NCBI GenBank assembly: GCA_028689585.1
Contig: JAQVCW010000001.1
Span: forward strand, 248,001 to 312,000
Origin: Lachnospiraceae bacterium
GTDB lineage: Bacteria; Bacillota; Clostridia; Lachnospirales; Lachnospiraceae
Length of the DNA stretch: 64,000 nt
Direction: 5' to 3'
Below, piece by piece: positions 34,549 through 43,012 of this stretch (the stretch's first letter is position 1; every line of letters starts with the position of its first letter). A program made the translations under genes and the position numbers. The notes under the pieces are model-generated. The model ran no database searches and was not told where the DNA came from. It saw only the letters and a program-made list of their open reading frames with translations.

Positions 34549-34831
34549 CACTTACTGTTCACTCCGCACATTGAATACACAACAGGGTTGGTGGTGGTTT
34601 TCGAATGAGCATTTGTACATTGCGGAAGGTCTAAGTATCTTGGATTTTAGAAAGGACTCCATGAACTTAGGGGACATTTGTTTGAGCCAGAGGCGAGTTA
34701 TGTCCCCTGAGTTCTGCTTTAGGAGCCCTTTCTAAAACCCTTAGATGCTCTTGACCTTCGAAACAGTACAAAGGCCATCCGGAAACCACCATCAGCCCTG
34801 CGTCCTTCAGTGACGAGCGAACAGTAACTAT
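34549..34831. repeat. Long imperfect palindromic element (second copy of the family)
   Basis: Inverted arms pair from TTACTGTTCACTCC on the left to GAGCGAACAGTAA on the right. Inside, TTTTAGAAAGG pairs with CCCTTTCTAAAA, and AGGGGACAT pairs with ATGTCCCCT. The central loop TTTGTTTGAGCCAGAGG plus GAGTTATG matches the loop of the 5866-6137 element, while the arms differ. The element fills most of the gap between two divergent two-component loci (34383-35051). The remainder holds only the presumed promoter of the plus-strand kinase. Confidence 0.82.
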
Positions 34832-35051
34832 CCTTTACGCGCAGTACCCCCATACCAATACGAATCTTTTTTCATTTGCTTTTTCTAAAATATTCTTTAT
34901 ACTAATTTTCAGGAACACTGCACTGTTTTCTCTGCATTTAGTCAAAGCGGATATTTTTAATACGCTTCGCTGCCTGATGAGGTTAAACTGCTTCTAAAAT
35001 AAGATGATATTTATCGCCATAACCATAGCTCATATAGAAAGGAGACCTCAC

Positions 35052-36782
35052 ATGAAGCTTCGCACTAAACTGCTGGCCATCTTCCTTACGATATCGCTCC
35101 TGCCTTTTTTTATCTTTCTGATCTTTACGCAGTCCTACTGCAAACGCATGGCCAGCCGGCAGTTGGCGCAGTTTGGCGAAAATATGATTGATAATGCAAG
35201 CAGAGAACTGAATGCTAAACTGGATGCCATACAGCGCGTCACAGAAGAAATGTATCTGTCCAACGCAGAAAATTACGCTGTCACGGACTACCTGCAGAAT
35301 TTTATTGTTTCCGGCGAACCAGGCCGTTCGGATATCTATGACTGCACCGTGGAGCTCCAGGATATTTCCCGCAAGCTTGCTTTCTTTTCTCCTTATATCA
35401 ATGGATTTTTAATTTTTACGCCATCCGGCTGCATTTTATCTACGGATAATCAGAATCTTCTGAAGACCCGGGACAATACCGCATTTCTACAGGATGACTG
35501 GTTCCAGAATGCAAAGGAGGCTGCCGGAGATACCATTTTACTGGGGCCTTCCCACAAATGGTTTTTCCGCAACCCGGACGAATCTGTCTCCTTTTGTACC
35601 GCACTGTATGGAACACTGAATCAGGAATTTCTTGGTATCCTGTTTGTTGACTGTTCCAGTGAACTGTTTGATCTGTCTTCCTACGAAACAGTTTCCGGGC
35701 TGACTGCCACCAAGGTCACCGACAATGCCGGGCGAATCTTTTATTATAATCATCTGTCCGACACCACGAAACAGCCGCTGGTATTTGAAAAGGAACTGTC
35801 CGGCCTGAATCTTTCCCTGTCCTTTACCTTTGATCAGAATACCCTTTCAGAACAGTTGGATGTCTCTCTTTATGCGGTATATTATATTGCCGTCTTCTGC
35901 CTGTTCAGTATTCTGCTGCTCTCTTATTTTCTCTCACGGATGGTGACCACTCCGATTACCGCTCTGTCAGAAAAAATGAAGCATGCGGATCTGAAGCAGA
36001 ACGTGGATACCATGCCATATTTTAACAATGCCGATGAAATCGGTACGCTCTATAACTCTTATCAGAAAATGCTGGATGATATCAACGAACACGAAAAGAA
36101 AGAACTGGAACTGCAGTTAATTACGCTGGACGCGAAAATGCGTTCCCTGGAAGCCCAGATCAATGCTCATTTTCTGTACAACACGCTGGAGGCGATTAAC
36201 AGCATTGCGGTGATAAATAAGGTGCCGGATATTTCTACGATGGCGCTGTCCCTGGGAAATATGTTCCGCTACAGCATCAAAACTTCCAATGAACTGGTGC
36301 CTCTTTCCCAGGAGCTTCAGCATGTGCGTGACTATATTGCAATTCAAAGCATTCGTTTTAACGGATCATTTACCTGGCAGGAACAGGTTCCGGAGGAACT
36401 CCTGTCTTTGAATGTCCTGAAATTAATTCTCCAGCCTCTGGTGGAAAATGCTCTTTACCACGGTCTGAATTACTGTCATTACGGAGATCGCATTACCCTG
36501 TCCGCCTGCCAAATTGACAAAAAAATATGCCTGTCGATCCAGGACAATGGACAGGGCATGAGCGAACAACAGTTGAACTCTCTGAAAAAACAACTGCAGG
36601 AAAAGGGGGACTTTGTTCAGGTAGGACACCGGGAAAATCATTCCAGCATCGGCATACGCAACATTAATACCAGAATTGCCCTTTATTATGGCGCAGAATA
36701 TGGACTTCACTTCGAGAGCCAAAAAGGAATTGGAACAATTGTTACCATACAGATACCAGTTTATACCGAAAGGAGTGTGTAG
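35052..36782 (+). CDS. YesM-type sensor histidine kinase (second system)
   Basis: The 576-residue protein has the layout TM helix (LLAIFLTISLLPFFIFLIF), extracellular sensing domain (about residues 35-275), second helix (YIAVFCLFSILLLSYFLSR), HAMP, then LEAQINAHFLYNTLEAINSI (phospho-His near residue 375) and ATPase motifs LQPLVENALYHG and DNGQGMSEQQ. The start at 35052 has GGAG upstream. It is followed directly by its regulator. Fragments of a close copy occur at 13605 and 23775. No transport genes adjoin it, so its targets are not obvious; duplicated fragments near the GH3 genes hint at an old link there. Confidence 0.94.
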   Translation: MKLRTKLLAIFLTISLLPFFIFLIFTQSYCKRMASRQLAQFGENMIDNASRELNAKLDAIQRVTEEMYLSNAENYAVTDYLQNFIVSGEPGRSDIYDCTVELQDISRKLAFFSPYINGFLIFTPSGCILSTDNQNLLKTRDNTAFLQDDWFQNAKEAAGDTILLGPSHKWFFRNPDESVSFCTALYGTLNQEFLGILFVDCSSELFDLSSYETVSGLTATKVTDNAGRIFYYNHLSDTTKQPLVFEKELSGLNLSLSFTFDQNTLSEQLDVSLYAVYYIAVFCLFSILLLSYFLSRMVTTPITALSEKMKHADLKQNVDTMPYFNNADEIGTLYNSYQKMLDDINEHEKKELELQLITLDAKMRSLEAQINAHFLYNTLEAINSIAVINKVPDISTMALSLGNMFRYSIKTSNELVPLSQELQHVRDYIAIQSIRFNGSFTWQEQVPEELLSLNVLKLILQPLVENALYHGLNYCHYGDRITLSACQIDKKICLSIQDNGQGMSEQQLNSLKKQLQEKGDFVQVGHRENHSSIGIRNINTRIALYYGAEYGLHFESQKGIGTIVTIQIPVYTERSV

Positions 36783-36783
36783 G

Positions 36784-38361
36784 ATGTACCGATATATTAT
36801 CGCAGATGACGAAATCTGGACAAGGGCCGGTACCAGAGAAAAACTGGCCGCGCTCAGTAACACCGTGCAATGTGTGGGAGAGGCTGCTGATGGAAATGAG
36901 GCGCTGGCACTGATTGGACAGCTTCACCCGGATTTTATTATCACGGACATGAAAATGCCCGGACTCGGCGGCGAATATCTGCTTCCCATTCTCTCCGAAC
37001 GCTATCCTGATCTGTCAATTATCGTGATCAGCGGATATCAGGATTTCAATTATTCCCTTCAGGCCATCCGCGCCCATGCGGTCAATTACCTGGTAAAGCC
37101 TTTCAGCGCCCGGGATCTGGTGAATTCTGTGCAGCAAGTCATACAGGAGATGGAAAGCCGCCAGACAACAGCGGTCCATCTGGAACAGAACGTCCGATAT
37201 GAAGAAACTCTCGATCTGCTGAACACTGAGACGCAGCTTCACAAGCTTTTAAACGGTACTGCTCTGTCGCAGTTGGAGCCGCTTTCTGCTAATCTGCAGA
37301 AAATCAATACCGGATATGGCTACATTTTCTGTACCCTGCACAGCAGTGAGGATATGGATCCGGAAGCAGTCCGAGAATTTTTTTACATGGAAGAAACTCC
37401 TTATATCTATTTTCTTCCCCATACGCACCTGCTCAGCCTGGGCTATCTGCTGTTAAATTTTCCCGCGCATTATGCCTCCCGAGACTCTTCCTTTTACCGG
37501 AATATTCTTCAGCGGATCCATCATGATCTTTTAAAGCTAACTCCCAGCCTCCGGATTGGGATCAGTTCAAAAGCCTTATCTCTGAATCAGCTTCCTGCTG
37601 CCTGTCAGCAGAGTATTGACGCGCTAAATCAGTTATCTCCCTTTTCAGAGAATGCGCTGTCATTTTTTGATGAGGCCAGCCATACCGCTGCTCCCATTGT
37701 CTGGGAAAAAACGGACGAATTTTTATACCGGATCGAGACAGGTCAGACAGATGATGTCAAACTGCTTACAAAGGAACTTTTTTCCTTTTTTCAAAGCAGA
37801 CGGAATATCTGCCTGAAGGATATTAAGCACTGTTGTTCCCTGATCACCGGACAGATGAACATTCTGCTCCAAAAGAAACTGGATGTCTCCTCCGGGAGCC
37901 ATCTGTCCCGGTTCGATACCCGTGTAGAGGATACTCTGTTTTCTTTTCAGGAGCTTCAGGAATATTATCTGCAGGTCTTTACCAATGCGGCCGCTCTATT
38001 AGAAACCAGAGAGCAGCGCGCCCTGCCAGACCTGATCCAGAGTGTAAAAGATTATATCGATCACAATTACCAGAAAGATCTGTCCGGAGAATATCTGGCT
38101 CATCTGTTTTATGTCAACCGCACTTATCTAAGCCACAACTTTCGTTTCAAAACCGGAACTTCTATCACGGAATATCTGAATCAGGTGAGGATTTCCCAGT
38201 CCAAGGCGCTCCTGGCAAAAAAACAGTTGAAAATATATCAGATCGCCAACGCCATCGGCTACAGCAATGTCCGCACCTTCTACCGACAGTTTAAAAAAAT
38301 AGAGGGAATTACACCGGAAGTCTATCGTACTAACCTGGAGTATCCCTCTTTCAAAGCCTGA
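36784..38361 (+). CDS. YesN-type response regulator (AraC output, long form)
   Basis: The 525-residue protein has a receiver domain (IIADDEIWTRAG; phospho-Asp in IITDMKMPGLGG near residue 55; VKPFS lysine near residue 104), a long central region of unknown role (about 130-400) and a C-terminal AraC domain (YLAHLFYVNRTYLSHNFRFKTGTSITEYL and IANAIGYSNVRTFYRQFKKIEGITPEVYR). GGAG lies 9-12 nt upstream of the start, which comes 1 nt after the kinase stop. The sequence after it to 38556 carries a GAAC-type hairpin (38386-38406) and no gene. Confidence 0.94.
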   Translation: MYRYIIADDEIWTRAGTREKLAALSNTVQCVGEAADGNEALALIGQLHPDFIITDMKMPGLGGEYLLPILSERYPDLSIIVISGYQDFNYSLQAIRAHAVNYLVKPFSARDLVNSVQQVIQEMESRQTTAVHLEQNVRYEETLDLLNTETQLHKLLNGTALSQLEPLSANLQKINTGYGYIFCTLHSSEDMDPEAVREFFYMEETPYIYFLPHTHLLSLGYLLLNFPAHYASRDSSFYRNILQRIHHDLLKLTPSLRIGISSKALSLNQLPAACQQSIDALNQLSPFSENALSFFDEASHTAAPIVWEKTDEFLYRIETGQTDDVKLLTKELFSFFQSRRNICLKDIKHCCSLITGQMNILLQKKLDVSSGSHLSRFDTRVEDTLFSFQELQEYYLQVFTNAAALLETREQRALPDLIQSVKDYIDHNYQKDLSGEYLAHLFYVNRTYLSHNFRFKTGTSITEYLNQVRISQSKALLAKKQLKIYQIANAIGYSNVRTFYRQFKKIEGITPEVYRTNLEYPSFKA

Positions 38362-38556
38362 ACTGTGAGAATTTTATTTTATTCAAGAACGCCCCTGTGT
38401 TCTTGCTAAGTGCCGATGGAACTCATTTAGCAGCGGCCGAAGCGGAACGCAGACGACTTGTCAGCTTTGCTGACATAATAATCCTAGCCGCTCTGCAATC
38501 CGCCGGAGGCTTTATCTTGAAAGTAGCTTAGACTTAAAAATGTAAAACCCTGCCTG

Positions 38557-39288
38557 TTACGAATTAATTCTAATCGCTCCCAGCACTTCCCCGATACTTC
38601 CCTGAATCAGCAAATCCGAATACCGGTCACGGGGCGTCGCCGATTTATTGATCACTACCAGATGTTTTCCCTTGAAATAATCGATGAGACCTGCCGCCGG
38701 ATATACCGCCAGCGAGGTTCCTCCGATAATCAGCACATCTGCATGGGAAATATAGAAGACCGAATCATTCATTGTCTGCTGATCCAGTCCTTCCTCATAC
38801 AGCACCACATCCGGCTTGATAATGCCTCCGCACTTTTCGCATTTGGGCACCCCATTGGCTGCTTTCATATAAGCAGCATCATAAGAAGCGCCGCATTTCA
38901 TGCAGTAATTGCGGTGCACACTTCCGTGGAGCTCCAGTACAGTCCTGCTGCCTGCCAGTTGATGAAGGCCGTCGATGTTCTGCGTCACTACCGCTTTCAG
39001 CTTTCCTGCCTGCTCCAGTTCGGCCAGCTTGCGGTGTGCCGCATTCGGTTTTGCGTCCAGACAGAGCATTTTATCATGATAAAAACGATAAAATTCTTCT
39101 GTCTTCCGCATAAAAAAGGTATGGCTCAGTATGGTTTCCGGAGGAAAATCATATTTCTGATGATACAGGCCGTCCACACTGCGAAAATCAGGTATCCCGC
39201 TCTCAGTGGATACACCTGCACCACCGAAAAATACAATATTGTCACTGCTGTCAATTACTTCCTGCAACTTTTTTACATTGTCATCCAT
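38557..39288 (-). CDS. cobB: NAD-dependent protein deacylase (sirtuin)
   Basis: The 243-residue product is a full-length class U/M-type sirtuin. It has the NAD-binding GGAGVSTESGIPDFRS, the catalytic motif TQNIDGLHQLAG with LHGSVH (His near residue 121), a zinc ribbon with paired CxxC (YCMKCG and PKCEKCG), and the later GTSLAVYPAAG. Sirtuins remove acyl groups from lysines using NAD+ and produce O-acyl-ADP-ribose. The gene is monocistronic with AGGAGG upstream. Its length and all catalytic residues are normal. Confidence 0.96.
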   Translation of the reverse strand: MDDNVKKLQEVIDSSDNIVFFGGAGVSTESGIPDFRSVDGLYHQKYDFPPETILSHTFFMRKTEEFYRFYHDKMLCLDAKPNAAHRKLAELEQAGKLKAVVTQNIDGLHQLAGSRTVLELHGSVHRNYCMKCGASYDAAYMKAANGVPKCEKCGGIIKPDVVLYEEGLDQQTMNDSVFYISHADVLIIGGTSLAVYPAAGLIDYFKGKHLVVINKSATPRDRYSDLLIQGSIGEVLGAIRINS

Positions 39289-39324
39289 ACTGCTTCCTCC
39301 TTTTTTTGTTTGAGCCAGGGCGAG

Positions 39325-39400
39325 GGGACGGTTCTTGGTCGGGGGGGGACGGTTCTCTGGCGGAGAACCGTCCCCTGTCCAGCCCCGCGCCCTTGCTCCG
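39325..39400. repeat. GGGGACGGTTCT repeats between sirtuin and sortase genes
   Basis: Two direct GGGGACGGTTCT copies face an inverted AGAACCGTCCCC copy, giving a stem that includes GGAGAACCGTCCCC. An eight-G run lies between. A TTTGTTTGAGCC motif, as in the loops of the long palindromes, precedes the group. These belong to the same family as the repeats at 6540 and 45690. Confidence 0.8.
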
Positions 39401-39408
39401 CCTGGCGC

Positions 39409-40359
39409 CTATCTTGATGCGTACACCTGCTCTACCTTGCCCTGCACAATAAACCGGGTGGAATCGTCTTCGGTACAGGTGGAGAGTGTCACGATCCGGT
39501 CATCCGTGGTAACCTGAATATCACTGTTGTCTACCAGAGATTCTGCTACCGAGTTATTGATGAATTTCTGAAATCCTTCCGTGGTAAACCTGGTCCGGTA
39601 GGGATCCCCCTGCTTATTCACCCGCGCACAGGAAAAGATCCGATACTGATAGATGAATTCCGGTCCAAAGATCCAGAAATATTCATTCTTTTTGTAGGTC
39701 TCTTCATTCTGAAGATCCTTAAGATTTCCAAACATAGAACCATTTTTCATGTTATGTCCATATACAATGGAATTCTGATCCGTAAAATATCGGGTATTGT
39801 CACAATTCAGGAAGATACACCCGGCAAAGTTGTCCACACGTTCAAAGGTCCGGTGCAGATAGTAATCGTTGTCTGCAGCCTGTGCTATCGGATAGGAAAT
39901 ATCCAGCGCACCAATTCGGATCCATCCGATAATGTCTTCATTAATTGCATTCAATTCCGTGAAATTAATGGGATTTTTCAGCATGGGCAGCATTTTGGTC
40001 TGACCGTCTTCCACCACCTCCGCCTTGCCGGCGGCTTCGACTTCGCTCTCCAGTGTATCCGGATTCTCCAGTGCCTGGACATTGGTCAGTACCGGACCAC
40101 TGCCAGCCTCCGTATCTCCCTCAGCGCCGGTATCCGCTGCCTGTTCCGGATTAATATTTACAAATTGATTGTTCAGTTTTCCATATTCATCTGTCCCTGC
40201 CTTGTACTCCTTATAAAATCCGTACAGAGTATAGGCAGCATATCCAAATACGCCCAGCGCAATCACCAGAAGCAGGGTACTGATAAAAGTTCCCACAGCG
40301 CTTCCCTTTTTTTTCGGCCATTGCTGTTCTCTTCGATTCTTATCTTCGTATCTTGACAA
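39409..40359 (-). CDS. srtB: Class B sortase
   Basis: The 316-residue protein has a short basic cytoplasmic start, one membrane helix (TFISTLLLVIALGVFGYAAY, about residues 28-47), a spacer and a sortase domain with the catalytic His in SIVYGHNMKNGSMFG, Cys in VTLSTCTEDDSTR and the following Arg. Class B sortases attach surface proteins, often heme-related or pilus parts, to the cell wall. No substrate gene with a sorting signal lies next to it, so it is an orphan here. The start is a TTG at 40359 with AGGAGGAGA upstream, an unusual but well supported choice. Confidence 0.92.
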   Translation of the reverse strand: MSRYEDKNRREQQWPKKKGSAVGTFISTLLLVIALGVFGYAAYTLYGFYKEYKAGTDEYGKLNNQFVNINPEQAADTGAEGDTEAGSGPVLTNVQALENPDTLESEVEAAGKAEVVEDGQTKMLPMLKNPINFTELNAINEDIIGWIRIGALDISYPIAQAADNDYYLHRTFERVDNFAGCIFLNCDNTRYFTDQNSIVYGHNMKNGSMFGNLKDLQNEETYKKNEYFWIFGPEFIYQYRIFSCARVNKQGDPYRTRFTTEGFQKFINNSVAESLVDNSDIQVTTDDRIVTLSTCTEDDSTRFIVQGKVEQVYASR

Positions 40360-40405
40360 AGCTGTCTCCTCCTGTTCCGATCATTCTGTCACTTGTGTGG
40401 AAGCG

Positions 40406-40581
40406 GGTTACTATTCACAGCCAATTTATGTTCAACACAATTTATACGTACCCATGGCTGTAAATAGTAACCTTCGCAGGCTCATTCCGAAATTTGCTGC
40501 GCAAATTGGAGCCTGCTCACTCCTGCATCACTTTCTTTCGACTCAAACAGCAAGTGTTTGAGTCTGCTGTGAACAGTAACT
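40406..40581. repeat. Inverted-repeat cluster upstream of the sortase gene
   Basis: GGTTACTATTCACAGCC (40406-40422) faces GGCTGTAAATAGTAACC (40456-40472). To the right, ACTCAAACAGCAAGTGTTTGAGT forms a hairpin (40540-40563) followed by GCTGTGAACAGTAAC, again the arm sequence. The GTTACTGTTCAC-type arm also bounds the long palindrome at 34549-34831, so this is probably a third variant of that family. No gene lies in 40360-40629. Confidence 0.7.
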
Positions 40582-40629
40582 GGAAGCGGCGGTCTGCCGC
40601 CCTGCATTTACCAGAAACGACAGGCTCGT

Positions 40630-42018
40630 TTACTCGCAGTTTCCTACTGTACGAGGATACGGGATCACGTCACGGATATTGCTCATGCCGGTCAGATACA
40701 TCACCAGACGCTCAAATCCCAGGCCAAAGCCTGCGTGGCGGGTGGTTCCGTATTTTCTCAGATCCATATAATAGCCGTATTCTGCGGGATCCATCCCCAG
40801 CTCCTGAATACGGGAGGAAAGCAGATCATAATTCTCTTCCCTCTGGCTTCCGCCAATAATCTCTCCAATGCCCGGAACCAGACAGTCCATGGCTGCCACG
40901 GTCTTTCCATCCGGATTCAGCTTCATATAGAAAGCCTTAATTTCCTTTGGATAATCTGTGACAAAAACAGGCTTTTTGAAAATCTGTTCCGTCAGATAGC
41001 GTTCATGCTCTGTCTGCAGATCACAGCCCCAGGACACCTTATATTCAAATTTGTCATTTTTCTTTTCCAGAAGTTCGATTGCTTCCGTATAGGTAACATG
41101 GCCAAATTCCGATTCCATAACATGCTTCAGACGATCCAGCAGCCCCTTGTCTACGAAGGAATTGAAAAAGTTCATCTCTTCCGGCGCATTTTCCATCACA
41201 TAACGGAACACATATTTCAGCATGGATTCGGCCAGTACCATATCATCCTTCAGATCTGCAAATGAAATCTCCGGCTCGATCATCCAGAATTCTGCCGCAT
41301 GGCGGGTCGTATTCGAATTCTCCGCACGGAAGGTAGGCCCAAAGGTATATACATTGCGAAATGCCTGTGCATAGCTCTCACAATCCAACTGTCCGCTCAC
41401 CGTCAGGTTCGTGGATTTTCCGAAGAAATCCTTGGAATAGTCCACATTTCCGGCATCATTCATCGGCACATTCTTCATATCTAATGTGGTTACCTGGAAC
41501 ATTTCTCCTGCTCCTTCGCAGTCACTTCCGGTGATCAGCGGTGTATGCACATAGACAAATCCTCTTTCCTGAAAAAACTGATGAATCGCATATGCTGCCA
41601 GAGAACGTACTCTGAATACTGCCTGAAATGTATTGGTTCTCGGACGGAGATGAGGCACCGTTCTCAAATAATCCAGGCTGTGACGCTTCTTCTGCATCGG
41701 ATAATCCGGCGTGGAGACTCCTTCCACGGTCACTTCTGCTGCCTGGATTTCAAATGGCTGTTTTGCCTGAGGCGTAGCCACCAGGGTACCCTTTACGATC
41801 ACCGCTGCACCTACATTCAGCTTATTGATCTCAGCGAAATTCGTCAGCGCATCTCCGTACACAATCTGCAGCGTCTCAAAATAAGTGCCGTCATGCAGCA
41901 CCAGAAAACCAAAGGTCTTAGAATCACGGATACTTCTCAGCCATCCGCCTACAGTGATTTCCTTTCCTATATAATCTTCGCGGCTGCGGTATAATTCTCT
42001 TACTGTCACAAATTCCAT
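40630..42018 (-). CDS. asnS: Asparaginyl-tRNA synthetase
   Basis: The 462-residue product is a class II synthetase of the AsnRS type. An N-terminal OB-fold anticodon domain ([19 protein letters not shown]) is followed by motif 2 ([15 protein letters not shown]) and motif 3 ([15 protein letters not shown]). The Asn rather than Asp identity rests on overall length and on [18 protein letters not shown], typical of AsnRS. It charges tRNA-Asn in the cytoplasm. GAGGAG lies 8 nt before the ATG at 42018, so the five extra codons upstream are unlikely. No T-box leader was seen in 42019-42250. Confidence 0.96.
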   Translation of the reverse strand: MEFVTVRELYRSREDYIGKEITVGGWLRSIRDSKTFGFLVLHDGTYFETLQIVYGDALTNFAEINKLNVGAAVIVKGTLVATPQAKQPFEIQAAEVTVEGVSTPDYPMQKKRHSLDYLRTVPHLRPRTNTFQAVFRVRSLAAYAIHQFFQERGFVYVHTPLITGSDCEGAGEMFQVTTLDMKNVPMNDAGNVDYSKDFFGKSTNLTVSGQLDCESYAQAFRNVYTFGPTFRAENSNTTRHAAEFWMIEPEISFADLKDDMVLAESMLKYVFRYVMENAPEEMNFFNSFVDKGLLDRLKHVMESEFGHVTYTEAIELLEKKNDKFEYKVSWGCDLQTEHERYLTEQIFKKPVFVTDYPKEIKAFYMKLNPDGKTVAAMDCLVPGIGEIIGGSQREENYDLLSSRIQELGMDPAEYGYYMDLRKYGTTRHAGFGLGFERLVMYLTGMSNIRDVIPYPRTVGNCE

Positions 42019-42489
42019 TTCTCTTCTCCTCATTTCTGTTTATTTTATCTATCATTCTTTTCTATCCCCGTCTATACCCAAAAGGCACAGGTGAAAATTC
42101 CTATGCTCTATATTGTAGCATTTCTTTCCCCGCTTGACTAGTATGGTAATGTGTAATTCTTTATGAAGAAAATCTTCTGTTTACTGATTATTTCCGTTTT
42201 TTCCCTTCGTTTTTAATCGAAAATAATACTGGCTGTCTCATTATTTTCATAGTACAATGAAAAAAACGGCGGATTCTGTATTTACATTATTTATAGTTCG
42301 ATTTATTTCCGTCAATATTACAGGTCGGCCTTTTGCCTGTTTTCATCTTTTTTTATTTCCATGCAACAGTTTTCCATTTTTTCCACACTATATCTATGAA
42401 CCGGTTAGCAGCTATTGCTGTTTTCATCCAGGCATAAGACCGGCCTGTATGGTACAGCAGTTAAATATTTTATTAAGGGAGGATCGCCT

Positions 42490-42990
42490 ATGGAGTACAG
42501 TACTGCCCTGGCCGATCAGGCCAGAACTGGCGATGCTCATGCATTTGCCAGCTTATATGAACTGATTTATCAGGATCTCTACCGTTTTGCACTTTACACA
42601 CTGAAAAACACCCACGATGCCGAAGATGCAGTGAGTGATACCGTGACCGATGCTTTTCATGAAATTCATTCTCTGCAGAAGCCAGAATCCTTCAAGGCAT
42701 GGATTTTTCGGATTTTAACCGCGAAATGCAAACAGAAGTTAAAATCCTATTTGAACAAAACAGAAGAGCTAAACGAAGAGCTGCCTGTACATACCCCCGA
42801 TTTAAGTGAGCAAATGGATGTACGCAATGCATTTTTTTCATTGAATGATGAGGACCGCCTGATACTGTCCCTGCATATTTTTGGCGGATATTCCAGCCGC
42901 GAGATTGGGCAGTTAATGACTATGAACGATGCCACTGTGCGCTCCAGACAAAGCCGCGCTCTGAAAAAACTGCAGGATATTCTGCACTGA
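42490..42990 (+). CDS. ECF-type sigma-70 family RNA polymerase sigma factor
   Basis: The 166-residue protein has region 2 (FASLYELIYQDLYRFAL...NTHDAEDAVSDTVTDAF) and region 4 (EDRLILSLHIFGGYSSREIGQLM, then TVRSRQSRALKKL), the ECF sigma layout. GGGAGG precedes the ATG. The next gene starts 22 nt downstream and encodes a membrane protein with a short cytoplasmic N-terminus, the classic place for an anti-sigma factor. The region 42019-42489 upstream is otherwise empty of genes and probably holds its promoter. Confidence 0.93.
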   Translation: MEYSTALADQARTGDAHAFASLYELIYQDLYRFALYTLKNTHDAEDAVSDTVTDAFHEIHSLQKPESFKAWIFRILTAKCKQKLKSYLNKTEELNEELPVHTPDLSEQMDVRNAFFSLNDEDRLILSLHIFGGYSSREIGQLMTMNDATVRSRQSRALKKLQDILH

Positions 42991-43012
42991 ATTTTGAAAG
43001 GAGATTTGACCT

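Noticed and set aside
42019-42250. T-box riboswitch upstream of asnS
   Set aside because: No specifier loop, T-box consensus or terminator/antiterminator pair could be seen.
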